From Phytoseiulus persimilis (Eukaryota > Arthropoda > Arachnida > Mesostigmata > Phytoseiidae), in NCBI GenBank assembly GCA_037576195.1, contig CM075103.1:31270723-31334722 (forward strand): a stretch of 64,000 nt of DNA, written 5' to 3'. The translations under genes were made by a program, and so were the position numbers. The notes below the pieces were generated by a model. The model saw only the letters and a program-made list of their open reading frames with translations. It searched no databases and was not told the origin of the DNA. Positions 34,830-46,701 of the stretch are shown in pieces (position 1 is the stretch's first letter; each line of letters starts with the position of its first letter).

Positions 34830-35760
34830 TCCATAAGAAGTCCAACCTATCCCGTACGCTCGTTTTGAGTTCTTCGCGGAATATATCCCGCAGTGGTGTG
34901 TGTGATGTATTCCTGGTCAGCATGAGATCCTCAAGGTCATATTGGGTTCTGAAATCTTCGAGTCTCTCCATTGCCTCCACTTTCGTGTTTGTTATCTCGG
35001 TGGCCGTAAGTTCCATTCACGGCCATCTGGATGGGTATATCTTTTTCACTCTCTCGTAATACATGGTTTTGCTGATGGCCTCCTTGGCATCGAAGGAGCT
35101 CCACCCTAGTTCTCCCTCGATAAACTCCTTTGATACGATGGAGTGTGGTATGCCCATGGTACCGCATCTCCTTGCCTGACTTCGATGAGGTTCCTCAGCC
35201 TCCTAGGCATGGTGATTACTTCGTTGTAGCAAGTCAGCGGTGTTAATGTGGTGGCTTTCCAAAGAAATTTTGGATACTTCAAGCCTGTTGAAGCTCCGAA
35301 GTGTTCTCGCATTAGGTCTTCTGACCACCGTATTGGCCCTGTATGAGAATTCTAGCCGGTATCTTGTCTGGTTCTGATGCTGATTTTTGAGACATCTTGG
35401 CGAGGATGGCTTCAACCTCAGGTTCAGTCACGAAGAGTTCTACCAGAGGTCTCGAGAGGAATAAGCACTCGATAGTATTGTTACTATCTGCTGCAGCCTA
35501 GTCAGCTACTTTCGTGAGATACCTCCTCATGTCCTGATCTTGGATGATGTCATCGCTTTTATCTTCAGCTCGTAATCCTCACATATTGTTCTCTCATTCT
35601 TCTTCATGTAATTCCAGAGAGCACTCGATTCGGCTCGCCTGCGTGCTTTCATTGTTAGATCGCATATTTTCAGATCTCTCATTGCAAGCAACTGATTAAC
35701 TTCGGTGCGAACTGCCTCTTGAGCCGTTCTGTATTATTGTCTTGCTTCGACTACTTCCTC

Positions 35761-37486
35761 TCCGGTGAGTCGCACTCTTTTTCATGCACGATTCTGCTCT
35801 AGTCTGATTCCCGTCAAGTGTCGAAAAACAATGGACGCGCAGAAGTAGATTGATCCAATGGCAGGCGGGCAGAGTTCGGCTAGCTATTCGTCCGCACCGA
35901 AGAAGGTGGAGTCCTGCAACATCACTGCTGATAACACGGGAAGTAACGGACTGCACACACATCAAATGACGAGGGAGTCGTCGGAACGTGCTACTTGTAT
36001 TGATCGCTCCTCGCTCAAGAGCTCGGCCTTGGATCAAGGATCGGCGACTCTGGGGAGAATTCCTGAAGTTTTGATACTGTTTCCTCGGGAATCTCTTGTC
36101 TTCCCTCCATCGGAATCGTTCATTCACTTACGAACGACAGCGACTCCGACATCGCCACGCTGGAGAAGAACGAGTCGTTATGCTTGTCCTGATCCGACCT
36201 CACACTGGTCATGCTCTCCTGAGGGAAACCTGGTTTCCCCGATAAACGAGTCGAGCCTCTCTATTCCGCTCATAATGTCGATATTCCGGCCGCAAATACC
36301 CCCTGACGGCCTCTTCCCGTTCGATTCCAGGAGTGATTTTTGATCAGTTCAGGAGCCGTTCTCGAAAGCTCGGCCAGCTCTGAGCCTTCGACGGATCAAC
36401 GCAGAAGGCGGTGATGCCCGGATACACCCGATTTCATTTTCTGTACTCGTCCCAGCGGAGAGCCCATCACAGAGCTTGATGTTTTCTCCTGCCCAAACAC
36501 ATGAGAAGGAAATTCGGTCCGGAGTACACTTTCGAGTTCGATACCTCCCGTTGAGCTAGAAGCGAAATTCTCTCCCTGATCAGGAAAGACGAGTATCCCG
36601 AGATGTCAGAACCGTTATCTCTTCTCCGAATTAGACCCCGTACGCCCTAGGGCAGATATTTGTGATCCCACCATCTTGGCATCGCCCGGTGTGGCTTACT
36701 CCGAATGTGCCGCAGGCATCCGTAGCAAGATGATGGCTTGGTTGCAACCAACAAATCTAACTTGCTCAGAGTTAATCATTTCAGCCAAACTCAGCCCTGC
36801 TCTGAGTAGCGCGTCGATATCCCAGAGGATGAAGGCTGTTCCGTTCATAACTTCGTTCAAACCGCAGCTTTAACGGGGGCTGTACGGTGGGCGAGCTCGC
36901 GGTCTGAAGCTTCAAGCGTTTGTTTCTCATGAATTCCCATAACTTGATGGATCTGATCAGGGGGCACTATCGAGCCCGCGTATCACCGTCGATTCCCAGT
37001 TTTGGCTGTTGCTTCTCAATAATAGGCTCCAAGCCGTTCGAACTGTCTATTGCTCCGATTTTGCGGAATGTGAGGTGGATATCAGATAGATATTCATATA
37101 TCAGCATGATACCGAACAGCACCTAGAGGAGATAAACAACCGACCGTGAGCTCTGAGCCATAGCTTCCGAGAGTGAAAAGACTGTGAACAGTCGGAGTTC
37201 CTGATAGACTGAACGAGAAATCGGGGAGGGCCCCTGAAATACTGAACACCATCTTTCACAGCGCATGGAAGACATGGAACTTCTGCTCGAACGGATTCCG
37301 TCGTTCGCTTCTGCGAACATGCTCGCGTTTCCTCTTGCCGCTCCGACTCAGACATCATTGCCCGGTGGAGGAAGAGTAACTAGGAAGGGGCAGCCAAGCA
37401 ACAGCTGGTCGAAATAGTCGATGCGTATCCGTCGCACGCACTCCGACTCGCAATGCTCTTGTTACTGAGATGAGTGAGTTTGGGTT
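35761..37486. other. No supported gene
   Basis: A 161-codon plus-strand frame (35858-36343) overlaps a minus-strand frame of 143 codons; neither has a recognisable domain. A minus-strand GTAAGT donor near 36128 follows an in-frame stretch (NDSFFSSVAMSESLSF) that may be an exon, but evidence is thin. The left part may be upstream LINE sequence. Confidence 0.3.
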
Positions 37487-37492
37487 TATTTA
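37487..37492 (-). terminator. Candidate poly(A) signal for the zinc-ribbon exon
   Basis: AATAAA on the minus strand about 190 bases beyond the stop at 37684. The reasonable spacing supports a minus-strand last exon there. Confidence 0.4.
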
Positions 37493-37683
37493 CAGAATAT
37501 CTTAATTTTATACAGGCCATCGTGGAACGATACGACAGTGTTGAAATGACAAGAACGAAATAGAATGGCGGACTCTAAAATAGATATTACACACTCGAAC
37601 AACCAGACACAGTCAGTCGGTCACATCCGCAAATAGATCGAAACACTCAATCCATCCAGTCGGTGTCTCCGTGTGTCTGCCGA

Positions 37684-38287
37684 TCAAGCCTCGTTGGACT
37701 GTTCGCGGTCCCTCCGCTGTGCAGCGGCGATTTCTCGCCGTCTCTCGAGAGTTCTGTCGTTGAGCTTTCCGCAACAGGCGCAGAATGTGAAGTCGCGAGG
37801 AACTGTGGGCTGTCGTTCTGTGCGGGCGCTTGGCGATGTTTGCGACGTCGGCACCTCGACCCGTCGGTTACTGAGACGGATTCCGCATCTGTGACAGAAG
37901 TTTATGGGAAGAGTGCACGTCGACGGAACGGGAGGGTGTCGGCAGGGGTATCTTCTGTTTCTGATCGGGGCCGGTCGGTTCGCTGCTTGGGCTGGGAGCT
38001 GTCGCCCGCTGTTGGCTCGCTCGCTGCGCTGAAACACACGGCGCGTTCTTCGTCTTCGAATTGGAGGTCTGGGCGGAGGCCGCATCTCGGCGAGGAGACG
38101 CACTGCGATCAGGCTTCACGAGGCCGCTTCCACGGGCACTTTTCTCCAAAGGGAAAACTGCGAGGATCACTGGCGACACTGAATTCGCAATAGCAGTGGC
38201 TCGACTTTCCGTGGGCTCCTTAAGTCTCGGACGGGCTGCCAGACGCGCTGTTTGTGAGGAGAAATCAGCAGCAGCAAGAGGCTCCTC
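37684..38287 (-). CDS. Last exon of a zinc-ribbon protein (frame uncertain)
   Basis: I cannot name this gene. The minus-strand frame ending at 37684 finishes with two CX2C pairs (FCHRCGIRLSN and, 23 residues later, FCACCGKLND), which together look like a zinc ribbon, followed by a charged tail. Upstream, the more protein-like reading (serine/proline-rich, starting after an acceptor at 38288 and containing ILAVFPLEKSARGSGLVKPD) is in a different frame, and stops at 37868. Joining the two needs a one-base frame change near 37900-37930, where no intron fits. Either there is an indel in the sequence, or one of the frames is a shadow; the zinc-ribbon frame itself is open from 38103. AATAAA at 37492-37487 supports transcription of this strand. 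Confidence 0.4.
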
Positions 38288-38572
38288 CTGATGGACACTT
38301 TACACAGTCAGCGGATGAGCTCATACCGTCCCGCGGGTGAGTTTGAATTCGCTCGGGAGTACTTGAGTATGGTCTCGAACCTGCGGATACCTCGAAGATG
38401 CACGCGTGCCCACACCGGAGCCCGGCGGTCGATCTGCCCCTCTATTCCACGAAAATTCAGCGTTTACTCCGAGGAAGACTGCTACTCCAGAGTGAAGGTT
38501 CCTCTCCGGCTAAAGGACTCTGGCGCATTTCTCTGGACTCGTCTGTGCACCAGCTTATATATCGGCCGGGTG

Positions 38573-38679
38573 GTACGAGAGGGGGTGCCCAGAAAGGAGG
38601 GGTTCCAACCGGAGATATTCGGGGTAGTACGAGAGGAGGTGCCCAGAAAGAAGGGGTTCCAACCAGAGATATTTCGGGA
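38573..38679 (+). repeat. 54-bp tandem repeat, two copies
   Basis: Units at 38573-38626 and 38627-38679 share most bases (start gtacgagagg, then gtgcccagaaag, then ggggttccaacc). The period is a multiple of three, and the plus-strand frame reads TRGGAQKGGVPTGDIRG then TRGGAQKEGVPTRDISG, but no gene is otherwise supported. Confidence 0.85.
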
Positions 38680-38699
38680 CGGTTGAGAGAATGCTTTTC

Positions 38700-41600
38700 A
38701 GTGCGATGAGCTCCCGGACAGCTTGCGGTCAAGCCTCTCGTATGCAACCAACGCTCATGTGGCACGACCTTGCCGGAACACATGTTCTAAGAAATAACTT
38801 CGTTCTTCTGCAACCACCCACTGCGGAATTCGCACCTGAAGTGCTGCTGCTGGGGAGTGGGTTCCGCGAGTGTTGCTTCGGAATCCAGAGTTGGCTGAGG
38901 TACTGTTGCGGTGGAGGCACTTGTATCTTAGATGCGCTCATCCCAGATGTCGAAGTTTTCAACTCAAAGTTCGAGAGCCCGATAGCCTATCGGTCCTGGA
39001 TCTTGAAGTCATGAGTTTCAGGGAGCAGATAGAATGCTTGCTGGTGATGGAGAGACGACGATACGCGGAGTACTCCGCAGAAGGCAACTCCACATGAGCC
39101 CGATCTCCGGACATTCGGGAGCATGACGACGTGATCGGGAGTGAGCTCAATCCTCGAAAACTCTCACAAGCTCGCTCTTTCGCCTGCGATCGATTTCGAA
39201 CAAAGATCAGAAGCATTCCTTATTGACGGAAACCTGAAAGATACTGCGAGTGCAGAAACCGCCTCCAAGAAAGACTGGTCCAGAGATCTACAGCCGCTCA
39301 GGTCCTCGTCGCACCCTGCTTCCATTCTGGAGCATGTCAAATACGATGCATCGAGATATCTGTCATCTGGAAGGCCTCAGTTGACGCGGTTTTCGTGTCA
39401 ATCTTCTTCCGACCTCGGAGGACGCGTCTGGAACCAACCGCCGACCGGCTGTTCGCCTACGCGGCCATCCGACGCGTCACGTCCGTAAAATGAGCTCAAA
39501 ACTGATCGAGGACCAAGGGTGACTTCTCCTGGGAGAATGTATAGGGGTCGATTCATCAGTCAATCATCCGCATGCAAGCCTACCCCACCGAGGAGTGCGA
39601 CTTCCGGCATGGTCTGCGAATGAACATCATTGCCAAATTGATCGGCACATCTGGCGAGAACTTCTGTGGAATGTGTCCCTCATGACCTATTGTTTTGAGC
39701 ATCAACTTCTCGAGCAGTGGACGGGTGGAAATTCTGAAGGTCGCAGTGTCGTGTTGTGAGACAGTGTCTCGTCTCCCTAGTTCTCAGCATGTTCTGCATT
39801 TGAAAGTGTTCGTTCTTGTCCTGAACGGTCGTCGGCAGCTAAAGTGTTGCCTCTGGTTTCGAACTGGCGAGGCTCTCTCAGGAACTGTGTGACGATATCT
39901 GTTACACGATACCATCGTCGATCTAGAGAGGGTCGGGAACGGTTGTCGCACACGGAAGTGCATTTTGCAACGGTTTCCAGTCGGAGCTGCAACTACTCCA
40001 GTTGCATCGTTGGTTTTGGACGCCCTCTGTCGGTGAATCTCGAAACTAGAGACACGTTGGAGAAGCTCAGTTCCGAAGGAGCAACGAAGCTGGGAAATAT
40101 TCTGAGAACCTCGCAAGCAAGATGCCGTGAGCCCTTAAGAGCGTTCATCGTTTCTTCCTGCCGGAATGTGATCCGCGATCGGATCGTCTCACCGGTAGAA
40201 TTCCTCTCGGAAGAATTTGTGCTCCCTGTGTTTCCGGTCAGATTCCCTCCCAATGAGGTATAATCGCTCGATATAATTGCCAGATGCTTGCATCGATGGA
40301 AGGTCACAGACGAATCATGGGCAACTCACGAGCCATGGATGAGTGCTGACCACTTATGGGCCGCCAGAACGAGTCGAGATGAACTAGGAATACGAATCCT
40401 AGCCGCATTACTAGAGCTCCTACATGTCCTCACACCCAAGAATTTTCATCGTGGCAGGTCCATCGTACATGCAACCTGCCGATGAATTTGTCGTCGGTCA
40501 GTGTTCCTTCATAGTATTGGTTTGTGGCAACAAAGAAACACTTCCTTCCAGCTAATCCTCTGGAGTCGGTAGACCTTCTAAGCATCCGCCTTATGGAGGC
40601 TCGTTCTGCTGAAAAACTCCCTCAGCTAGGTTAGTATACAACCGCATTCCGCGGAAACAATCTCCTGCTGATCGGAGCGGGGCGAGGATCGAAATCAGAT
40701 CTTCTTATCGGCAGATCTTTAGGCATATTTATAACCTTCTCTACCGACTCAGTCCTGAATCCGTCCACATAAGAATATACAGCGTCGGTCGAGAAGATAC
40801 AGAAGAGCTTTTCAGAATTCAATCCGGATCAAGAATTGAAAATGGAGTGCATGACAGGGATAACGAGAGCTTTCTCAGACGGACATCATTCTCTGAATTT
40901 CGACGCGAAGAGGAGGAGCGAAATGAATGTAGAAAGTATTCCTTCTTTGACGACGGACGTCAACTCGGCCACGAATTTCTTGACCAAGTAGTCAGTTATT
41001 CAGAGCAATAGGCGTTCGAGTTTATGAACGCTATGAAGAGAGGGGGAGAGAGCAGACGGACGTCGAGGACGTTGAGCTCCGACCCGTGTGCTTCCTGTCA
41101 CGCTTCTAGTACAAAGCCGAAGACCAGATGAACTCGTTCCGCTTAATCAGATGCTCCGCTCATTCGGATCGAAATGGTTCGGGGCCCGGTTGTAGCTGGG
41201 ACCGGGTTGACGCGCTCCGCTTCTTCCATTATACTCCCTCTGATTTCCCTGGTTTGTGACCCTTCGCGAAGTTCCCGCATTGAAGCACGATCGGAAGCTC
41301 CTCTCCGAAGCCACCACATTCTGTCCAAGGGTGCGAAAACGTCGCGAACGACAGCAGGATACGCGTTCGCTAGCTCGCCAGGAGTGACTCTGAGGTCGGC
41401 GGTGGCTTTTATTCCTCGCGAAGCCCATATTTGGAATCGCTCAGAATTTAGAGCTCCCCTAGACGCCCGGGAATCAGACCTTCTCGGATGGACATTGCTC
41501 CGGGGCCAGATATTGGGGGAGACAAGTTTGACGCATGAAAGTCGGGATGTGGTCGACGGAAGGAAGCAAGAGCAGCACAATAATCGACGATTGTCTCGAG

Positions 41601-44600
41601 TGCGACATCTAGGGTTCAGGATAGAATCAGACCGATCTTCTGTTTTGATCACCCGTGAAACTAGACGCGGAGAGTCGATTGTCAGCCTTCGGGGAGCTCC
41701 AAGCCCTTCATTGGATCCGGCGACAGACGATTTCCCCGATCGGATGCCCGATTCCAGCTTGTTCGGATCCCCCGATTCCCAGCCCCTTTTCGTGAGTCTG
41801 AGTGATCGGATCGCTCAGATTACGAAGTATTGGGTCCGCCCCGGGCATCAAGGCTGCAGGGGCATCAGGATGCGACTGACAGTGGGAGGAACGCGCCGTC
41901 TGATTACTCACGAAATGACCGTTCGGAATGACGTCCGCGCTGTCGAATAACTTCAATCGTCTCCTGATGAGTCTGGAAGGGGAAGCTCGAGAGCCATGCT
42001 CTCTTCTTCGAAAACCTGCGGTCTCAGAACAGCGAGCGCATGCGCGCACCGAATCACGATCTTCCGTACGCAACATTGAAGAACTCATCTTGGAAGCCCT
42101 CACACCGCTTACCCCGCGAGAAAGTTTGTCCATAGCCCCGCTAGTAGTTCCGTCATAACGCAACTGGGATGAATAGTTAACCTGGTCGTTTTGGGGAGCT
42201 CAAGAAATTCGAAGCGACGGATGCCAAACCGAGCTCTCGTGGTTTGATAGTTTAGAGCGTGGAAGCTTCCGCAATCAAATTCCTCATTCGATTTCTGTAG
42301 CGATTCCCAGAGAAGTTATCGTGAATTTCCTGCGGATATGATCGCATCAACCGACGGTTTTTCTACGATCTCTCGATATTGTAGTCGTCTCATGAGTACA
42401 AGAATAATCAGAATCCGAGGTCTCCCTTGCGTATTGTGGTTTCATCACATCCATATATATATGGATATGGAATACATTAGTATCGTGCTGTTACATCATC
42501 TGAGATAGAAGTTCCGCGAGCCCGCTCGGAGCATCAGATCGGAGGTCCGCCCCGGGCATCGTCGACGGTCGGTACGCTACTGCCGTTACGGCGGTATCGA
42601 TGGATCGGGAACTGTGACAGACGGTAGATGACGCAAGTCACTCGGGCCCCGTTTCGAGTACGAGCATCCCTTCCATAGCTTTCTTGCTGGCGAAAGGATT
42701 TCGATATTAACGATCGTATTTCAGCAACGTTCAGCATTCCCGTTTTCTCCTCAGCGAAACTCAGCGGAAGCTCCTATGGAAGGAGCCGGTCTGACAAAGA
42801 CGAACAACTCAGGAGTTGCCTCCAGAAAGGAGGGTCTTACACCGTGAAAATCGTCGGAAACATCGACTTGACCATACTTGGCGTTAAATGCTTCCGATGC
42901 ACACTCCGGCCCGCCCGCTGTGTTGCGTGTCCCTCGTGAATGTTTAAGATGCTGTTCATGAAAACATGCGCCGTCTCGATCAGTCTCCCCTCAAATCACG
43001 CCTCGATTCCCACATCCTCAGCGCCATGAAAAGCTGCACGAGGGACGAGCTTGACCCCAGCGGACCCCTGAACAGACCAATTTTCGAGGCAGTCTGAATC
43101 GGGCGCTAAACCTCAATCACAACGGGTCGATCCAGACTAAAGACGATTTCGGTACCCACTGCAAACTCATCCGATTCGCTCCATTCTTCGCTTGTGAAGC
43201 AGATTCCCAGTTCCTTGCGAGACGCACCGACCTGGCCAGACACCGGGCCGTTGGATGATTCGTGCTAGATGATTTGTGGGAAAATGGCTTCCTGAAGTTC
43301 ACCATGTTAATGCGAAGAATGATCGAGAGTTCGAGTATGCTCTGAACATTTGCCAAGTATTTGTCACTTCAATGGTGCCTCCAGATCGGTTGCGAAGGTG
43401 CGGAACGCAGATGCTGCGTTCCCATAACTATCCTGGATCCCAGCACTCACGTTCGAAAAAAAGATTCGGAACACGATGTATCCCACCCGATTAGGCTCTG
43501 GTTGGCTATCGGGGAAATCTCGCTCCAGGATGTTCATCCGGCTTCTCACCGAAGAAAATCCCCATGCCGAGCGAGCATCCATGAGCGGTTCGAAAAGGTT
43601 CCCATTCAGATCTTGAATTCGGCCGAGATGGAGTTTCTCGAGAAGCCTCCACTTTATTCAACGAAATGAAACGCATCTCCCTGATTATAGAGGATCTGTT
43701 GCTCCTGAGCTGCCTCGTTTAAATCGTATGCCACAACGGTTAGAACGCAGAGTTCAAATGGGTTGTTGTTCCGCTCTCCTATCCAGACTCTATCAACAGC
43801 AAACTATTCCTGTTACGGTACTAGATTCTGGCCTAGGACGATTATCTCAATAACAACATCGGTAGCTGTATAGATCATGGGGGGCCAAGAATGTAATGAT
43901 GATGACGATGATGATCATCATCGTTGCGAGCATATCATGACGCAAGGGATCTGCCAGCCAGGGCATCTGACGCAGAAAGCAGGTTCCCGGCACTTTTTTG
44001 TGGATAGTTCGAGTTCGGAGGGTAATATATCCTCGAGTTCTCCTTCCAGACGTTCCCTGCTCAATTTTTGTGTCAGATGGTACTCCGTTGCATGCGTTGC
44101 CGGCACAGAAGGAACGCTCCACCCCTCATCCCTCAGGATAAGAAAGCATTCAGACTATAACCAATCAGCTTGTAACTATGACAATACGCAGAAAAAAATC
44201 AAGTAACATATTTATTCTGATGAGAAAATGACGCGGCTCTCGCTAGTGAGCAGGTTTTCTCCAATGAGCGGATAGCCGTTCTTCCGTTTTGGGCTTCATA
44301 CACGGGCCAATATTTCGTTGACCTCGTCAGTGTCGTTTGCGAGTGCATCCGGAAGAACTGTCTCAAGGGGCGTCAGGAAACTTCTGGAATGTCCACCGAA
44401 TCGTTGAGGGACCCTCGGCAATCGCAAAAAAAATCTCCTGCAGCGCCAGGCCTTCCTGATGAACGAGTATTCAGCAAGAGTCCCGCAAAGGAGCGGGCAT
44501 TCTCTATCTACCGGGTGCCCGCTCCAGGAAGATGGGATGAAACGGGAGTCTGAAAAATGGACTACCATTGGGATGAATACGGTGTGTTCAGGATGAGCCG

Positions 44601-45520
44601 CTGCATTCGGTTCTTGATTCTGGCTGCGAGCATGTGGTGGTTCTGGTGACGCCTCCATCGATGAGCAGCCGATGGAAGTTTCTGCTATCTGGAGTCTGTC
44701 AAGAGCGGGAACCTCACCTCCGAACGTGAAAATGATATCGATCTCGAATCGAAACACCAGTCTCACATGTCGTTCCGATCTTAAATTTCATTCCGTTCTC
44801 ATCCGAATCCTGTCTAAGTTTTGCGCTGTTCTTGAAACCAGGTTCTCAAACGTCCGCATACGTCGACTCATCCATTGAGGCCATGTCCAGCTTTCTTGGT
44901 AGCTGCTAGCGAGTTGAAATGATAATCACTTGTCTCGGTGACTTGTTCTGGCATTGAGCATGATTCCTGAGCACACTTGATCGGTCTGCGCCTGACACAC
45001 CATCAAACAATGAGAATTGAATGTTGAGGTTTCAAATATGCGCTCGACGCTCGTATTCGACGTCAGGTACAAATCCGGGAGGAGTCAACCCAAAGCCAAC
45101 GATATGACACCATCCGTAATCTTAGTCGGCAAGCTGGTTCCAAGTCGGCTTCAACTCCAATGTGAGAATCTGCTCGCTCTTCCCGATTCGTATCCTTCCC
45201 ACATATAGATATATAGAGATATATAACGTTCACTCCCATTTTCGATTGGTTCATATTCCCGTGCGATATGGAACGGTATGGCTGCATCAGAGCTATTTGT
45301 GTCTTTCGGAAGCTCGGGAAACTCCACCGCTGCTTTTCGTTCCGGCTCTTGGAAAAGTTGGGAGTTGGATATGAGCCGGTGAGTCACTGGCTGACGTGAA
45401 GATCCACAGATTGTTGAAGCGGTGGCCTGCCGAGTTAATCTGGCTGAAAATCTTGGCTGGAAAACAACCAAGCAACACATGGGAACCAAAGACGAGCATG
45501 GTACTGTTGCCCAGCACAGT
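38700..45520. other. Long stretch without a supportable gene
   Basis: Only isolated frames. The longest, plus strand 41174-41950 (258 codons, ATG start), has no domain and overlaps a 169-codon minus-strand frame. A MITE-like fragment lies near 43.9 kb, and a short ATATAT palindrome near 42450. The minus-strand frame 44766-44296 (156 codons) ends in a segment vaguely like LINE C-termini but lacks the metal-binding pattern. Confidence 0.35.
43890..43955 (-). repeat. Diverged fragment related to the MITE interior
   Basis: On the minus strand the words ttgcgtcatga, CTCG, then ACGATGATGATCATCATC and a short C run appear in the same order as in the MITE at 34729-34790 (ttgcgtcatga, CTCG, ACGATGATCATCATCATC, C run). 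The inverted repeat ends are not visible. It is either an old relic of the same family or a coincidence driven by the ATC repeats. Confidence 0.35.
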
Positions 45521-45533
45521 TGGGCAGCTGTAT

Positions 45534-46701
45534 CGTTTATTTCGTCTCTGACGAACTCGATCTCTCGTACAAAAGGTCGCATCCGCCTGTCCGGCGCAGG
45601 ATGATCTAATCGAAAAAAAGTCAGGACCCTCACTACTGTCGCTGTTGCGGGAAACCTTCCTTCATGTTTGTTGGTAGTTTGTGTCTGTCTGTATTCGTGG
45701 AAAGATTGTTGGTAGAGATGAACGGGCCTCGAGATCGTCATATCGGCGGCCTTCACTCGTAAAGGTTTCAAGTTGATTCTTGTTGTTGTTGTTGTGGTGA
45801 TGGTGGTGGTGTCGCTGCTTCCGAGGCTGCTGTCCCACTCCTTCTTTTGTTGTTGTTGGGTGTTGTTCGGTGATCTTACGTTTTTTTTTTCGTTTCTCCA
45901 CTTTTATAATATAATATAATTATATGTACAACAAATGATTTGCAAGGCCAGGCCTGTGTCAGGGCCGTCACAAAGCCCCAAAACCAATGAGCTCAGCGGC
46001 GGCCCTGAAACAGATCAGAACTAGAGGCCGAAGACACCTTGGCAGGCAACCTCCCTTCCGACAGGTTTCTAAATTTTCCTTGCTTCCCTCCAAACTAATC
46101 GTCCCCTCAATTGTAGAACGAAACACATGCTCTGTTCAACCCCAACCCGGAGAAATAACGTACGCGCTTCGAAAAAACTTCAAGAAAAACCTCCCTCCCC
46201 GTTCAGGATCCCTCGTCGCCACCTCCCTTCCCCATCAAGTACTTCGTCTTCAACAAGACTCCTGATGCCTTCATTCGTTCAGCTCCTTCGGTAAATTATG
46301 TACAAGCATATCGAGCGCATTTGACAAGAAAGCGCGAGACCATTCAATGCTCCTTACTCCTCTCGGTGTTACTCTTGTTGTTGTTGTTTTTGCTTCCGCC
46401 ACTTTTACACCGATCTCCCCCCGAGAGAGGAAAACCAGAGAAATTAGAAACTCTTCCCGTCCGTTCTCTGCTTCGTCGCGATCATCGCACGTCGACGAGT
46501 GAAGGCTATTGGGCTACAAGGACTTAATACCACCGTATTTTCAGCAGTGGTTATTCTGCTGTTTGTCGTCAACGTGCGCTGCGCCTTGCACCTCTCAAAA
46601 CGATTTTAAAGAAATTCTAATCGAGGACCAATTCGTTTCCACCGTCAAGATTAAATCACCGTCTTCCTCTCGATGTTGTTGAAATTGTCCATTGCCAGTC
46701 C
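45534..46701 (-). other. Probable G3BP 3' untranslated region, low complexity
   Basis: Downstream of the G3BP stop the sequence holds GTT/GGT trinucleotide runs (45780-45870), a T9 run, and an ATAATATAAT tract (45905-45925). No AATAAA was found until 45539-45534, so the mRNA could have a long 3' region of about 1.2 kb. A minus-strand frame here reading poly-histidine and poly-asparagine is a product of the repeats, not a gene. Confidence 0.4.

Larger units (their letters stand above)
34416..35760 (-). pseudogene. Deleted LINE (non-LTR retrotransposon) remnant
   Basis: Minus-strand frames, broken by stops and shifts, read in order: a charged linker (RDLKICDLTMKARRRAESSA) typical of the region between endonuclease and reverse transcriptase; the start of the transcriptase (VTEPEVEAILAKMSQKSASE then PDKIPARILI, matching the widespread pattern in which a helix precedes APGPDGIP); then, with the catalytic palm missing, a C-terminal region containing SSFDAKEAISKTMYYERVKK; and finally a CX2C...H...C module (CARCGALQTDEHVILEC), the zinc-binding tail common in LINE ORF2 proteins. 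The core including YADD is deleted. A MITE at 34665-34821 splits the C-terminal part. I cannot choose the clade. Confidence 0.75.

Noticed and set aside
37663..38193. Plus-strand frame of 176 codons
   Set aside because: It overlaps the minus-strand zinc-ribbon exon, has no domain of its own and lacks a nearby plus-strand poly(A) signal.
38291..38331. Plus-strand start exon MDTLHSQRMSSYRPA ending at GTGAGT
   Set aside because: No downstream exon in phase was found, and it abuts the acceptor of the minus-strand zinc-ribbon exon; probably coincidence.
42450..42475. CCATATATATATGG palindrome
   Set aside because: A short AT dinucleotide repeat with no transposon ends or gene start nearby.
44296..44766. 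Minus-strand frame of 156 codons resembling a LINE C-terminus
   Set aside because: It lacks the CX2C...H...C pattern and any transcriptase motif; the resemblance is only to general composition.
45662..45901. Minus-strand frame with poly-histidine and poly-asparagine
   Set aside because: Explained by GTT/GGT microsatellites in the probable 3' untranslated region of G3BP.
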